Below are positions 28,733 through 37,171 of a stretch of DNA of 64,000 nucleotides, piece after piece (positions within the stretch are counted from its first letter, which is position 1; the number at the start of each line of letters is the position of its first letter). Location of the stretch: the NCBI RefSeq assembly GCF_000949135.2, contig NZ_JTAN02000015.1, positions 1 to 64,000 of the forward strand. The letters run 5' to 3'. The notes beneath the pieces are model-generated. The model was not told the origin of the DNA. It saw only the letters and a program-made list of their open reading frames with translations, and made no database searches. Source of the stretch: Burkholderia sp. USMB20 (GTDB taxonomy: Bacteria; Pseudomonadota; Gammaproteobacteria; Burkholderiales; Burkholderiaceae). The position numbers and the translations under genes were made by a program.

Positions 28733-29586
28733 GACGACCCTCCTGACGACTGCGATTTTTTATCGAAATGCCCGGATGAGCGGACGGCTCGATCCGCTTC
28801 GTTCTGCGTCGCAGGCATTCGGAAAATGCCGGATTAATCGTGGTGTGATGCTTGCGGGGCGGATTGAACCGCTTTTTTAATCGGGGGAGCGATAAAGGCT
28901 GAATATGGAAAACGATAGCCCACACCACCCGTCACGAAACGGGTGAAGTCGATGGAGAACACTTTCGGTGGGAGAAGGATGAGGCTCTGTCGGTGCTGAA
29001 AAAGATCAGATGAAAGATGTTGTAGGGGATTCTAGATTTTCATGAAAGCCAAAGTCAATCATGCTCGATCAATTTCGATGTGTTTTATTTGATTTCCGTA
29101 ATTATTACCCGGTGAGCCGGTAAAAGATGCAATTCCGTCGAAATGAATAATGAATCTGGATAACGACCGGTCGATTGATCCGAAATGGCGCTTCAAATCG
29201 AAGATTAATCGGCAATGCATGAAACGCATGGCGACTGCAATGTCGTCCGCCATGACCGTTGTGCGAAGGGATCGGTGGCGGGCGCGGCAATGGCCGATTC
29301 GAAAAACGCGAAGCGCAGGTCGTGAAAGTTGCTTTGATGGCCAGGCGTAGCCGCGCCTTTGACGGGTAACCACGAAGTTCGCGTTACCACGAGTTGTTGC
29401 ACATTAGCGGTTGCGGCTTCGCGCGCTGGCCCGTCTTGGGGCCGGGCAAATCACCATACGATAGAGGGCACCTGACAACGGGTTTGCGCGCGGCTTGCCA
29501 TGTAAGCGTCTTCGATCGTTGGTATTCGCGTGATCTCGTGCGGTATCACAGGAGCATCCACCGTTCATTTCGTTATGTGGGGCGAC
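28733..29586. other. 854-base AT-rich intergenic region
   Basis: This is the largest gap in the window, and bases 28980-29240 are visibly richer in A/T than all surroundings. It separates the divergent lipoprotein and histidine kinase genes. Only short ORFs without family-like sequence occur (for example minus-strand 29059-29373 and plus-strand 29150-29350); their residue composition is odd and they lack clear ribosome-binding sites. The stretch may hold promoters and regulator sites, or the remains of acquired DNA. No RNA family or terminator was recognised. Confidence 0.6.
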
Positions 29587-30708
29587 ATGCGACTAGCTGA
29601 TTTCATCGTGCGGAACATGGAGTCGATCCTGGTGCAGTGGGAAGCGTTTGCCGCCACGCTGTTACCGGCCGCAAAGGGCATGGACTCGTTCGCGCTACGC
29701 GACCATTCACGGCAGATCCTCGAGGCCGTGGCCAAGGACATCGGCACCCCGCAAACGCGGGACGAGCAACACGAAAAATCGCTCGGGCGCGCGCCCGAGC
29801 CGGTGAACGCCACGGAAACCGCCGCGCAGACGCATGCCGTGCTGCGCGCCCGAAGAGGCTTCAACATCAATCAGTTGGCGGCCGAGTATCGGGCGCTGCG
29901 TGCCAGTGTGTTGCGCCTGTGGATCGACGAGTGCCAGCCGGGGCTGCCTCACATGGACGACATGATTCGTTTCAACGAGGCGATCGATCAGGCGCTCGCG
30001 GAATCCGTCGCTTTCTTTACCGAGCAGGTCGAGCAGGCTCGCAACTTGTTGTTGGGCATGCTGGGTCACGACATGCGCACGCCGCTGCAGACCATTCAGA
30101 TCACGGCGACTTATCTGGCGGCGCTCAATGCGGGAGAGGAAGTATCGGAGGCCGCGGCCCGGCTGATCAGAAGCGGGGGGCGCATGCAAGGCCTCCTTGA
30201 CGATCTCTGCGATTTCAATCGAACCCAGCTCGGGCTGGGCATCAACGTTGTTCCGCGCAATGTCGATCTCGCACGTGTGCTCGCCAATGTGGTTGACGAA
30301 CTGCGGGCGGCTCATCCGGATCGGGAAATCGAGGTCGACGTAAGCGGCGACCTCCGGGGGGACTGGGACGATCAGCGCATGCAGCAATTGCTGAGTAATT
30401 TGGTGAGCAACGCGATCAAGTATGGCGCGTCCAAAACGCCGGTGCGGGTGACGGCGGTATCGGCTGACAAGGAAGTGCTCATCGAGGTTGGGAATAGAGG
30501 GCCGGCGATGGACCGACTCACGCTGGAGCGCATTTTCGACCCCCTTCAGCGCGGAGCCGACCAATCGGCAAGTGCGAGTGACGATGTCGGGTTGGGGCTC
30601 GGCTTGTACATCGCCAGCGAAATCGCAAAGGCACATCACGGCCGTATTGACGCGCGGTCCGATCCGACGGAAACAGTATTCGAGGTGCGCCTGCCGAGAG
30701 GCGCGTGA
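29587..30708 (+). CDS. Soluble sensor histidine kinase with RsbRD-like N-terminal domain
   Basis: The 373-residue protein lacks membrane segments. Residues about 1-150 resemble the RsbRD N-terminal domain (ADFIVRNMESILVQWE at the start, then LRARRGFNINQLAAEYRALR). HisKA follows with the phospho-acceptor His161 in GHDMRTPLQ, then an HATPase domain with LLSNLVSNAIKYG (N box) and GLGLGLYIA (G2 box). It should autophosphorylate in response to a cytoplasmic signal. No response regulator is adjacent, so it is an orphan kinase. Start choice is uncertain: ATG 29587 has GGGG just upstream, while ATG 29575 and GTG 29530 are in frame. Confidence 0.85.
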   Translation: MRLADFIVRNMESILVQWEAFAATLLPAAKGMDSFALRDHSRQILEAVAKDIGTPQTRDEQHEKSLGRAPEPVNATETAAQTHAVLRARRGFNINQLAAEYRALRASVLRLWIDECQPGLPHMDDMIRFNEAIDQALAESVAFFTEQVEQARNLLLGMLGHDMRTPLQTIQITATYLAALNAGEEVSEAAARLIRSGGRMQGLLDDLCDFNRTQLGLGINVVPRNVDLARVLANVVDELRAAHPDREIEVDVSGDLRGDWDDQRMQQLLSNLVSNAIKYGASKTPVRVTAVSADKEVLIEVGNRGPAMDRLTLERIFDPLQRGADQSASASDDVGLGLGLYIASEIAKAHHGRIDARSDPTETVFEVRLPRGA

Positions 30709-31108
30709 ACCGTGGTTCGCGATGGCGGCCAGCCATGCGGGGCTTACAACCGGGATGCGGAGGGCGATTCGCCGATCGCGAATGCGATTTCCTTTCCGGC
30801 AATCCCGTATCGATACCGTCAGCGCTTCTAGCCAGATGGGCGCATCTCAAGATGCCGTCCATTCGCGCCGGCAAGTTTGGTACGCTTGTCGGCTGCTTTC
30901 GCTAGCCGAATCGTGACGTCCGCAAGTGGCACGGTGAAAAAGCGGGTATCGTGGTTGGAGTCTTGAACTTGTACCGGCTTGGATACCCGCTTTTTCCCGG
31001 CAGGGCGCGATTTCGACGAACGTGAGCGAACGATGAACAGGCTGTGTGATACCCGGCTGACAAGGTTCTGGGCGAACCGCCGAACCAACACGAACAGGAG
31101 CAACGGAA
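30709..31108. other. 400-base intergenic region between histidine kinase and Dabb genes
   Basis: No supported gene occurs here. Its main feature is the long perfect inverted repeat at 30936-30996. The rest holds short unsupported ORFs, and the 3' end carries the ribosome-binding site of the Dabb gene. Confidence 0.6.
30936..30996. repeat. 15-bp perfect inverted repeat with 31-base loop
   Basis: GAAAAAGCGGGTATC (30936-30950) is exactly complementary to GATACCCGCTTTTTC (30982-30996). The A5 and T5 ends make it a possible bidirectional terminator, but a 31-base loop is long for that. It ends about 110 bases before the Dabb start codon, so it could also be an RNA hairpin or protein-binding site. 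Confidence 0.75.
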
Positions 31109-31423
31109 GTGATTAGACACATCGTCATGTGGAAGCTGAAGGAATCGGCCGAGGGCGGCACGCGCGCGCAGAACGCGCTGAGGCTGAAGGAAAAGCTCGA
31201 AGGCTGCCGCGACCTCGTGCCGGGCATCCTGCAACTCGACGTCGGCATCGCGACGCCGGGCCTCGAAGCGACGTCCGACGTCGTGCTCGTGTCCGATTTC
31301 ACGGACCAGGCCGCGCTCGATGCGTATCAGGTGCACCCGGTTCACCAGGAAGTGAAGAAGTTCATCGTGGCGGTGGCCGAATCGCGCCAGTGCGTCGACT
31401 ACCTGTCCGACAGCGCACGATGA
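31109..31423 (+). CDS. Dabb (stress-responsive A/B barrel) domain protein
   Basis: This 104-residue protein is a single Dabb domain: it starts IRHIVMWKLK and contains LVLVSDFTDQAALDAYQVHPVHQEV-type sequence, with the conserved His-Pro-xH pattern. Such dimeric ferredoxin-like proteins occur in stress responses and small-molecule pathways; the function here is unknown. GTG start at 31109 follows AGGAG (31096-31100). Its stop overlaps the thioesterase start (ATGA), so the two are co-translated. Confidence 0.85.
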   Translation: MIRHIVMWKLKESAEGGTRAQNALRLKEKLEGCRDLVPGILQLDVGIATPGLEATSDVVLVSDFTDQAALDAYQVHPVHQEVKKFIVAVAESRQCVDYLSDSAR

Positions 31424-31899
31424 GCGACGCGAAATCCCCGGCGGCCGGCCCGTCGATCGAAAGCCCGTTCGTCGACCTGCTCGGCGTGCGGCTCGTGTCC
31501 GCGAAGGACGGTGCGAGCGAGATCGTGCTGCCGCTCGACGAGCGGCACATGAACACGTGGAGCATCGCGCACGGCGGCGTGACGATGACGCTGTCGGACA
31601 TCGCGCTCGCGATGGCCGCGCGCAGCCTGACCGACGACGGCGTCGGCGTCGTCACGGTCGAGATGAAGGTGAACTTCATGCAGCCCGGGCGCGGCGAGTT
31701 GCGCGCATACGGACGCGTGATGCATCGTTCGACGACGATGGCGTATTGCGAAGGCGAAGTGCGCGACAGCGACGGCAACTTCGTCGCGAAGGCGCTCGGC
31801 ACGTTCAAGTACATGCGGCGGCTCGCGGTGGGCCGCGACATCAAGCGGCAACGCACCCGCACCGCGCCGGATGCGCAGCCCGGCCCGAGCGACGCGTAA
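31420..31899 (+). CDS. PaaI-type hotdog-fold thioesterase
   Basis: The 159-residue protein has a PaaI/4HBT hotdog domain: the central helix motif NTWSIAHGGVTMTLSDIALAMA carries the typical HGG and a following acidic residue. Strands VVTVEMKVNFMQPG and MAYCEGEVRD follow. It probably hydrolyses an acyl- or aryl-CoA thioester. The basic, low-complexity C-terminus (about 135-159) is not part of the fold. ATG 31420 overlaps the Dabb stop by four bases. A terminator follows. Confidence 0.87.
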   Translation: MSDAKSPAAGPSIESPFVDLLGVRLVSAKDGASEIVLPLDERHMNTWSIAHGGVTMTLSDIALAMAARSLTDDGVGVVTVEMKVNFMQPGRGELRAYGRVMHRSTTMAYCEGEVRDSDGNFVAKALGTFKYMRRLAVGRDIKRQRTRTAPDAQPGPSDA

Positions 31900-31912
31900 G
31901 CGCCCTCGACGA

Positions 31913-31946
31913 ACGGCCCTGCCTTTTCACCGGCAGGGCCGTTTTG
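31913..31946 (+). terminator. Terminator of the Dabb-thioesterase operon
   Basis: ACGGCCCTGCC (31913-31923) pairs with GGCAGGGCCGT (31932-31942), followed by T residues. Confidence 0.85.
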
Positions 31947-32024
31947 CGTGGCGGCCCGGCACCGCTCGGCGTGGCATCATGTGACGCTTGTCCGCTCACG
32001 GCGCCGCCCGCGCCGTCCTCACCG

Positions 32025-32984
32025 ATGCCGCTGAATCCGAAGATTGCCCAGGTGCTCGACATGGTCGAGCGCGCGAAACGTCCGTCCTATCACCACCAGA
32101 CGGCGCAGCAGGCGCGCGCCGCGTACGAGAAGAGCGCGCCGATCCTCGACGTCGCGCCGGCGCCGATGCATTCGGTCGAGGCCTGCGTCGTGCCGACACG
32201 CGACGGCCGCTCGATCGGCGCGCGGCTGTACCTTCCGGTCGAGCCGAGCCTCGCCGAACCGCTGCCGGCGCTCGTCTATTACCACGGCGGCGGCTTCACG
32301 GTCGGCAGCGTCGATACGCACGACGCGCTGTGCCGGATGTTCGCGCGCGACGCGCAATGCGCGGTGTTGTCGGTCGACTACCGGCTTGCGCCCGAACACC
32401 GGTTCCCGACCGCGGTGAACGACGCCGACGATGCATTGCGCTGGCTGCATCGCGAGGCCGCCGCATTCGGCATCGATGCGACGCGGCTCGCGGTCGGCGG
32501 CGACAGCGCGGGCGGCACGCTCGCGACGGTCTGCGCGGTGCTCGCGCGCGACGCGGGTATCGGGCTTGCGCTGCAACTGCTGATCTATCCGGGCGTGACG
32601 GGTCACCAGGACACCGAATCCCACGGACGGCTCGCGAACGGCTACCTGCTGACGCAGGACACGATCCAGTGGTTCTTCACGCAATACTTGCGCGATCGGT
32701 CCGACCGCGACGACTGGCGCTTCGCGCCGCTCGACGGCACGCGCGACGCGCCGTCGTTCGCCGGTGTCGCGCCGGCCTGGATCGCGACGGCCGAATACGA
32801 TCCGCTGAGCGACGAGGGCGCCGCGTACGCGGACAAGCTGCGCGCGGCCGGCAATACGGTTACGCTGGTCTGCTATCCGGGGATGATCCACGAGTTCTTC
32901 AAGATGGGCGGCTACGTGCCGGAGGTGCGGGCCGCGCATGCCGACGCGGTGGCGGCGCTCAGGGCCGCATTCGACGACGTTTGA
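32025..32984 (+). CDS. Alpha/beta hydrolase, hormone-sensitive-lipase family esterase
   Basis: The 319-residue esterase has the oxyanion motif HGGG (YYHGGGFTVG), nucleophile Ser in GGDSAGGTL, catalytic Asp in AEYDPLSDEG and His in GMIHEFFKMGG, the full HSL-family (family IV) set. It is cytoplasmic, with no signal peptide. The substrate is likely a short-chain ester. ATG 32025 begins MPLNPKIAQVL, a usual family start. The next gene follows after 34 bases, so the two may be co-transcribed. Confidence 0.9.
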   Translation: MPLNPKIAQVLDMVERAKRPSYHHQTAQQARAAYEKSAPILDVAPAPMHSVEACVVPTRDGRSIGARLYLPVEPSLAEPLPALVYYHGGGFTVGSVDTHDALCRMFARDAQCAVLSVDYRLAPEHRFPTAVNDADDALRWLHREAAAFGIDATRLAVGGDSAGGTLATVCAVLARDAGIGLALQLLIYPGVTGHQDTESHGRLANGYLLTQDTIQWFFTQYLRDRSDRDDWRFAPLDGTRDAPSFAGVAPAWIATAEYDPLSDEGAAYADKLRAAGNTVTLVCYPGMIHEFFKMGGYVPEVRAAHADAVAALRAAFDDV

Positions 32985-33018
32985 CGGCGGCGGCGCCCGG
33001 CGCCGCGCGGAGGAAGCG

Positions 33019-33459
33019 ATGACCGACGGCTGGGTGGAAACGGGCGACTGGGCCGTGCTGGGCGGCGATGCCGCACGGATTCGCGATGCGGTGTTCGTGC
33101 GCGAGCAGCGGATTCCGCCGGAATGGGAACTGGACGACGAGGATCCGCTGTCGTTGCACGCGGTTGCCTACCGGGTCGATGCGGCGACCGGCGCACGCCG
33201 CGCGGTCGCGACGGGACGGCTGCTGCGCACCGGCACGATCGGCCGCGTCGCGGTGCTGGCCGACGCGCGCGGGCAGGGCGCCGGATCGGCCGTGCTGCAT
33301 GCGCTGCTGGACGCGGCGCGGCATCGCGGCGAGCCGGTCGTGCGGCTTTACGCGCAGGATGCCGCGGTGTCGTTCTACGTGCGGCACGGCTTCGCGGCAA
33401 TCGGCGAGCCGTTCGTCGAAATCGGCGTGCCGCACGTCGAGATGGCGCGCGCGCCGTAG
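33019..33459 (+). CDS. GNAT-family N-acetyltransferase (ElaA/YkkB-like)
   Basis: The 146-residue acetyltransferase begins with FVREQRIPPEWELDDED, typical of GNAT proteins of the PA4026/YjcF kind, and has the acetyl-CoA loop VLADARGQGAGSAVL near 80-95, and FYVRHGFAAIGEPF near the end. The substrate is unknown. GGAGGAAG precedes ATG 33019. It probably shares a transcript with the upstream esterase and is convergent with the NRDE gene. Confidence 0.85.
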   Translation: MTDGWVETGDWAVLGGDAARIRDAVFVREQRIPPEWELDDEDPLSLHAVAYRVDAATGARRAVATGRLLRTGTIGRVAVLADARGQGAGSAVLHALLDAARHRGEPVVRLYAQDAAVSFYVRHGFAAIGEPFVEIGVPHVEMARAP

Positions 33460-33478
33460 CGCCGCCCGCGCCGCAGGC

Positions 33479-34324
33479 TCAGCGCGGCGGCGTCGCGTCG
33501 ATGTCGAACGTGAACGCACGCTCGAAACTGCCCGGGCGAACGGTGCGGTGCGAGCCGTCGTCGTCGCAGCGTTCCTTGATGTCGACCGTCAGGCGCACGC
33601 CTTCCTTCATCGTCACGCGCAGCGCGGTCGTGCCGCGCGTGCCGTATTCGGGTGTCTCGATGAACGCGGCCGACAGCGCACGCTCACGCTCGATCGGAAT
33701 GCCGGTGTGCGGCAGCGCGTCGTCGTCCGCGACATGCGGATCGCGCATCAGCTTGATCAGCTCGTCGAGCGACGGGGCCGGGTTGTCGGTCAGCAGCGTG
33801 CCGAGTTCCGCGCGCTTGCGCACGACTTTGGGCCAGGGCGTATCGAGCCGGGCATTCGACAGCGCATGCACGCCGGCGGCGATCGCGACCGGCGCGGCGA
33901 CGCGGGTTTCGCCTTCGGCCGCGCGGTTGCAGAACCACGCGAGCTCGCGCCGCTTCCAGTCGCCGACCAGCAAGTTGAAGCCGTTGTACACGGCCGCGTG
34001 CTCGGCCAGCTCGCCGAGATAGTCGAGCGGCGCGACGGACGGGCCGCGGAGGAAATCGGACACGAGCTTGCCGCGGGTCGGCGCGCCCGCGCGAATGTCG
34101 AACGGCGCGCGGTAATTGGTCAGCGCCGCGAAGCGGCCGTCGCGCGATACGCCGAGCCACGTGCCGCCCGCTTCGAGATCGCGGCCGGCCAGCACGCCCG
34201 GCACATCCTCCCACCACGAAAGCGGCGCACTCGTACGGCGAAAGAATTCATCGCGGTTGGCGGTCAGGGTAAAGACGGGACCGGCGGCGGCATCGGGCTG
34301 CCAGTCGAAGGCAATCAGACACAT
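33479..34324 (-). CDS. NRDE family protein (TANGO2-like)
   Basis: The 281-residue protein starts MCLIAFDW and contains the family-naming NRDE motif (TANRDEFF, about 22-29), GGTWLGV and ALTNYR. Cys2 is the expected N-terminal nucleophile of the Ntn-hydrolase-like fold. Homologues (TANGO2 in animals) are linked to haem or lipid handling, but the bacterial role is not settled. It is followed on the other strand by convergent genes and preceded by ygfZ on the same strand, 76 bases away. Confidence 0.9.
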   Translation of the reverse strand: MCLIAFDWQPDAAAGPVFTLTANRDEFFRRTSAPLSWWEDVPGVLAGRDLEAGGTWLGVSRDGRFAALTNYRAPFDIRAGAPTRGKLVSDFLRGPSVAPLDYLGELAEHAAVYNGFNLLVGDWKRRELAWFCNRAAEGETRVAAPVAIAAGVHALSNARLDTPWPKVVRKRAELGTLLTDNPAPSLDELIKLMRDPHVADDDALPHTGIPIERERALSAAFIETPEYGTRGTTALRVTMKEGVRLTVDIKERCDDDGSHRTVRPGSFERAFTFDIDATPPR

Positions 34325-34400
34325 CGGGCGAATCTCTCGCAGGAAACATCGGGCGCCGGCTGCATCGTGCGAGCCGGCGTGCGACCGGGTTGTCAGTGCG

Positions 34401-35435
34401 TCACGCTTCCGTCGGCCACGGGTACGGCAGCGCGTCGAACGCGAGTGCCGGACCGTCGGCCGAACCGAGGTGCACGGTGCCGCTGTCGAGCGCGGCCAGC
34501 TTGATCTCGACCAGCGCGTCGACGCCGCCCGCGGGCGCGGCCGCCGCGTTGACGATCATCCCGCACGGCTGGCCCGGGTCGTCGCTGTGGAACAGCTCGA
34601 CGCCGGCATGCACGGTGTCGGTCTCGCCGGCGACGTGCGCGAGCGCGGTACGGCGCTTGATCGTGCCGCGGTACTGGCTGCGCGCGACGATTTCCTGGCC
34701 CGGGTAGCACCCCTTCCTGAAGTTAACGGCGCCGATCACGTCGAAGTTGACCATTTGCGGCACGAACTGTTCGACGGCCGGCTGCGTGATGCGCGGCTCG
34801 CCCGCGCGCACGTCGAGCCAGTCCCAAACGGCCGGCGACACGACCGGCAGCGTGCCGGCGAGCGCGGCGAGACGCGCGTCGACTTCCGCGCGCGGCCCGA
34901 TCCACAGGTAGCGCTTGCGGCCGGCCGCGTCCGGGACGCGGATCAGCGCCCCGGCCGGGCCGTCGACCTTTACGTGCACGCCGTCCGGCAGCGCGTCGAA
35001 GATGCCCGACAGCGCTTCGCGCACGTCGCCCGCGAAGCCGACCACCGCGAGCGTGTCGCTCGCGTCCGTCAGTTTCGCCTTCGCGCGCAGCACGAACATC
35101 GACAGCCGTTTCTGCACGGCGGCCTGGACGTCCTTCGAGACGAGCAGGCGCACGCCGTGACCGGCGCGCCAGGCGAGGAACGACGCGAGCAGGCGGCCCT
35201 TCGGCGAGCAATAGCCGGACAGGCGCGCGCTCGCGGCATCGAGATGCTCGATGTCGTTGGTGAGCTGGGTGTGCAGGAACGTCGCGGCGTCGTCGCCGGC
35301 CACGTCGATCACGCCGAACTGCGCAAGCGGCATGCAGGCGCCCGGCGCGTCGAAATCGGCGGCGGACGGGCGGGGGAAAACGGGGAGCGAGACGGGTGCG
35401 GGCTGGGCAGCCGGTGAAGCGAATGGTGTGCTCAT
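34401..35435 (-). CDS. ygfZ: Folate-binding protein YgfZ (iron-sulfur cluster maintenance)
   Basis: YgfZ/IBA57 proteins use folate to help repair or assemble certain 4Fe-4S enzymes. The 344-residue protein has the GcvT-like fold and the diagnostic motif FRKGCYPGQEIVAR with the conserved Cys. The LHTQLTNDI segment near the N-terminus is also typical. An N-terminal Pro/Ala extension of about 25 residues precedes the domain. It is divergent from mltG, with a 77-base shared spacer. Confidence 0.92.
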   Translation of the reverse strand: MSTPFASPAAQPAPVSLPVFPRPSAADFDAPGACMPLAQFGVIDVAGDDAATFLHTQLTNDIEHLDAASARLSGYCSPKGRLLASFLAWRAGHGVRLLVSKDVQAAVQKRLSMFVLRAKAKLTDASDTLAVVGFAGDVREALSGIFDALPDGVHVKVDGPAGALIRVPDAAGRKRYLWIGPRAEVDARLAALAGTLPVVSPAVWDWLDVRAGEPRITQPAVEQFVPQMVNFDVIGAVNFRKGCYPGQEIVARSQYRGTIKRRTALAHVAGETDTVHAGVELFHSDDPGQPCGMIVNAAAAPAGGVDALVEIKLAALDSGTVHLGSADGPALAFDALPYPWPTEA

Positions 35436-35462
35436 GGAATGAGGGAACAGTCAACCCTGACT

Positions 35463-35490
35463 TTGACGGAGGCGAGCAAGTATTATATGG
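35463..35490 (+). promoter_or_regulatory. Candidate mltG promoter
   Basis: TTGACG (35463-35468) and an AT-rich -10 stretch TATTATATGG (35481-35490) lie about 25-50 bases before the mltG start. The spacing (12-15 bases, depending on the hexamer chosen) is shorter than ideal, so this is only a candidate. Confidence 0.35.
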
Positions 35491-35512
35491 GTCTTACCTG
35501 AGTCTCGTTTCC

Positions 35513-36532
35513 ATGTCCCTACTGAAGAAATGCGCCGCGACGGTCGTGGCGCTGGCCGTCGTTGTGGCCGCTGCCGGCGCGGGCGGCGGGTATTACTGGG
35601 CGACCCGGCCGCTGCTGCTGGGCGCCGCAACGCTCGACGTCACGATCAAGCCGCGCAGCAGCGTGAAGAGCGTCGCGCTGCAGCTCAAGCACGGCGGCGT
35701 GCCGGTCGAGCCGTTCGGCTTCGTCGCGATGACGCGCCTGCTCGGGCTGTCGAGCCGGCTGAAGTCCGGCAACTACGAATTCAAGACCGGCATCACGCCG
35801 TACGACGTGCTGCAGAAGATCGCGCGCGGCGACGTGAACGAGTACGTCGCGACGGTGATCGAGGGCTGGACCTTCAAGCGGATGCGCGCGGAACTCGACG
35901 GCAATCCCGATCTCGCGCACGCGACGGCCGGCATGAGCGACGCCGAGCTGCTGCGCGCGATCGGCGCCCCCGACAACGCGATCCAGCGCGGCAGCGGCGA
36001 AGGGCTGTTCTTCCCCGACACCTACCTGTTCGACAAGGGCACGAGCGACCTGAACATCTACCGGCGTGCGTACCACCTGATGCAGACGCGCCTCGACGAA
36101 GCATGGGCCGCGCGCGCGCCGGGGCTGCCGTACAAGACGCCTTACGAAGCGCTGACGATCGCGTCGATCGTCGAAAAGGAAACGGGCCATGCGGCCGATC
36201 GCGCGTTCGTCGCGGCGGTGTTCGCGAACCGGCTGCGCATCGGGATGCCGCTGCAGACCGATCCATCGGTGATCTACGGCCTCGGCGACGCGTACGACGG
36301 CCGCCTGCGCAAGCGCGACCTGCAGGCCGACACTCCTTACAATACCTATACGCGCCGCGGCCTGCCGCCGACACCGATCGCGCTGCCGGGCGTCGCCTCG
36401 CTGCAGGCGGCGATCAATCCGGCGCCGACGAGCGCGCTCTATTTCGTCGCGAAGGGCGATGGCACGAGCGTGTTCTCGGACACGCTCGGCGATCACAACA
36501 AGGCCGTGGACAAGTACATACGAGGTCAATAA
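35513..36532 (+). CDS. mltG: Endolytic murein transglycosylase MltG
   Basis: MltG cleaves nascent glycan strands at the inner membrane and is thought to set glycan chain length. The 339-residue protein has one N-terminal membrane anchor (about 6-30), a LysM-like region and the YceG domain. The catalytic Glu is E221 in ASIVEKETG. Other family motifs are [17 protein letters not shown] and [17 protein letters not shown] 35513 (MSLLKK) is preferred; a longer frame starts inside ygfZ. Its stop overlaps the tmk start (TAATG). mltG-tmk-holB is a conserved order. Confidence 0.95.
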   Translation: MSLLKKCAATVVALAVVVAAAGAGGGYYWATRPLLLGAATLDVTIKPRSSVKSVALQLKHGGVPVEPFGFVAMTRLLGLSSRLKSGNYEFKTGITPYDVLQKIARGDVNEYVATVIEGWTFKRMRAELDGNPDLAHATAGMSDAELLRAIGAPDNAIQRGSGEGLFFPDTYLFDKGTSDLNIYRRAYHLMQTRLDEAWAARAPGLPYKTPYEALTIASIVEKETGHAADRAFVAAVFANRLRIGMPLQTDPSVIYGLGDAYDGRLRKRDLQADTPYNTYTRRGLPPTPIALPGVASLQAAINPAPTSALYFVAKGDGTSVFSDTLGDHNKAVDKYIRGQ

Positions 36533-37152
36533 TGCCGAGCGGTAAATTCATCACCTTCGAAGGCATCGACGGGGCGGGGAAGACCACCCACCTGCAATGG
36601 TTCTGCGAACGCCTCCAGGCGAGGCTGGCCGCGAGCGGCCGGCAGGTCGTCGTCACCCGCGAGCCGGGCGGCACGCAGCTCGGCGAGAAGCTGCGCGAGA
36701 TCCTGCTGAACCAGCCGATGGATCTCGAGACGGAGGCGCTGCTGATGTTCGCCGCGCGTCGCGAGCATCTCGCGCTCGTGATCGAGCCGGCGCTCGCGCG
36801 CGGCGACTGGGTCGTGTCCGACCGCTTCACCGACGCGACCTTCGCCTACCAGGGCGGCGGCCGCGGGCTGCCGCGCGACAAGCTCGAGACGCTCGAGCGC
36901 TGGGTGCAGGGCGGTTTCCAGCCCGACCTGACGGTGCTGTTCGACGTCGCGCCGCAGGTGGCGAGCGAGCGCCGCGGCGCTGCGCGCATGCCCGACAAGT
37001 TCGAAAGCGAATCGGACGCGTTTTTCTCGCGTACCCGCGGCGAATACCTGCGGCGCGCGGAAGAGGCGCCGCACCGCTTCGCGATCGTCGACGCGACGCA
37101 GACGATTCCCGAGATCCGCCAGCAGCTCGAACGCGTGCTGGCCGCGCTGTAA
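36532..37152 (+). CDS. tmk: Thymidylate kinase
   Basis: Tmk phosphorylates dTMP to dTDP for DNA synthesis. The 206-residue enzyme has the P-loop [11 protein letters not shown] (about 9-19), the TREPGGT motif, the [16 protein letters not shown] substrate/DRX segment and a LID region ([19 protein letters not shown]). The ATG overlaps the mltG stop by one base, so translation is coupled. Confidence 0.96.
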   Translation: MPSGKFITFEGIDGAGKTTHLQWFCERLQARLAASGRQVVVTREPGGTQLGEKLREILLNQPMDLETEALLMFAARREHLALVIEPALARGDWVVSDRFTDATFAYQGGGRGLPRDKLETLERWVQGGFQPDLTVLFDVAPQVASERRGAARMPDKFESESDAFFSRTRGEYLRRAEEAPHRFAIVDATQTIPEIRQQLERVLAAL

Positions 37153-37171
37153 CCCGCAAGGAACGCACCAC

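Noticed and set aside
29059-29373. 104-codon minus-strand frame in the AT-rich gap
   Set aside because: It has no ribosome-binding site or family features. It might still be a remnant, but cannot be supported as a gene.
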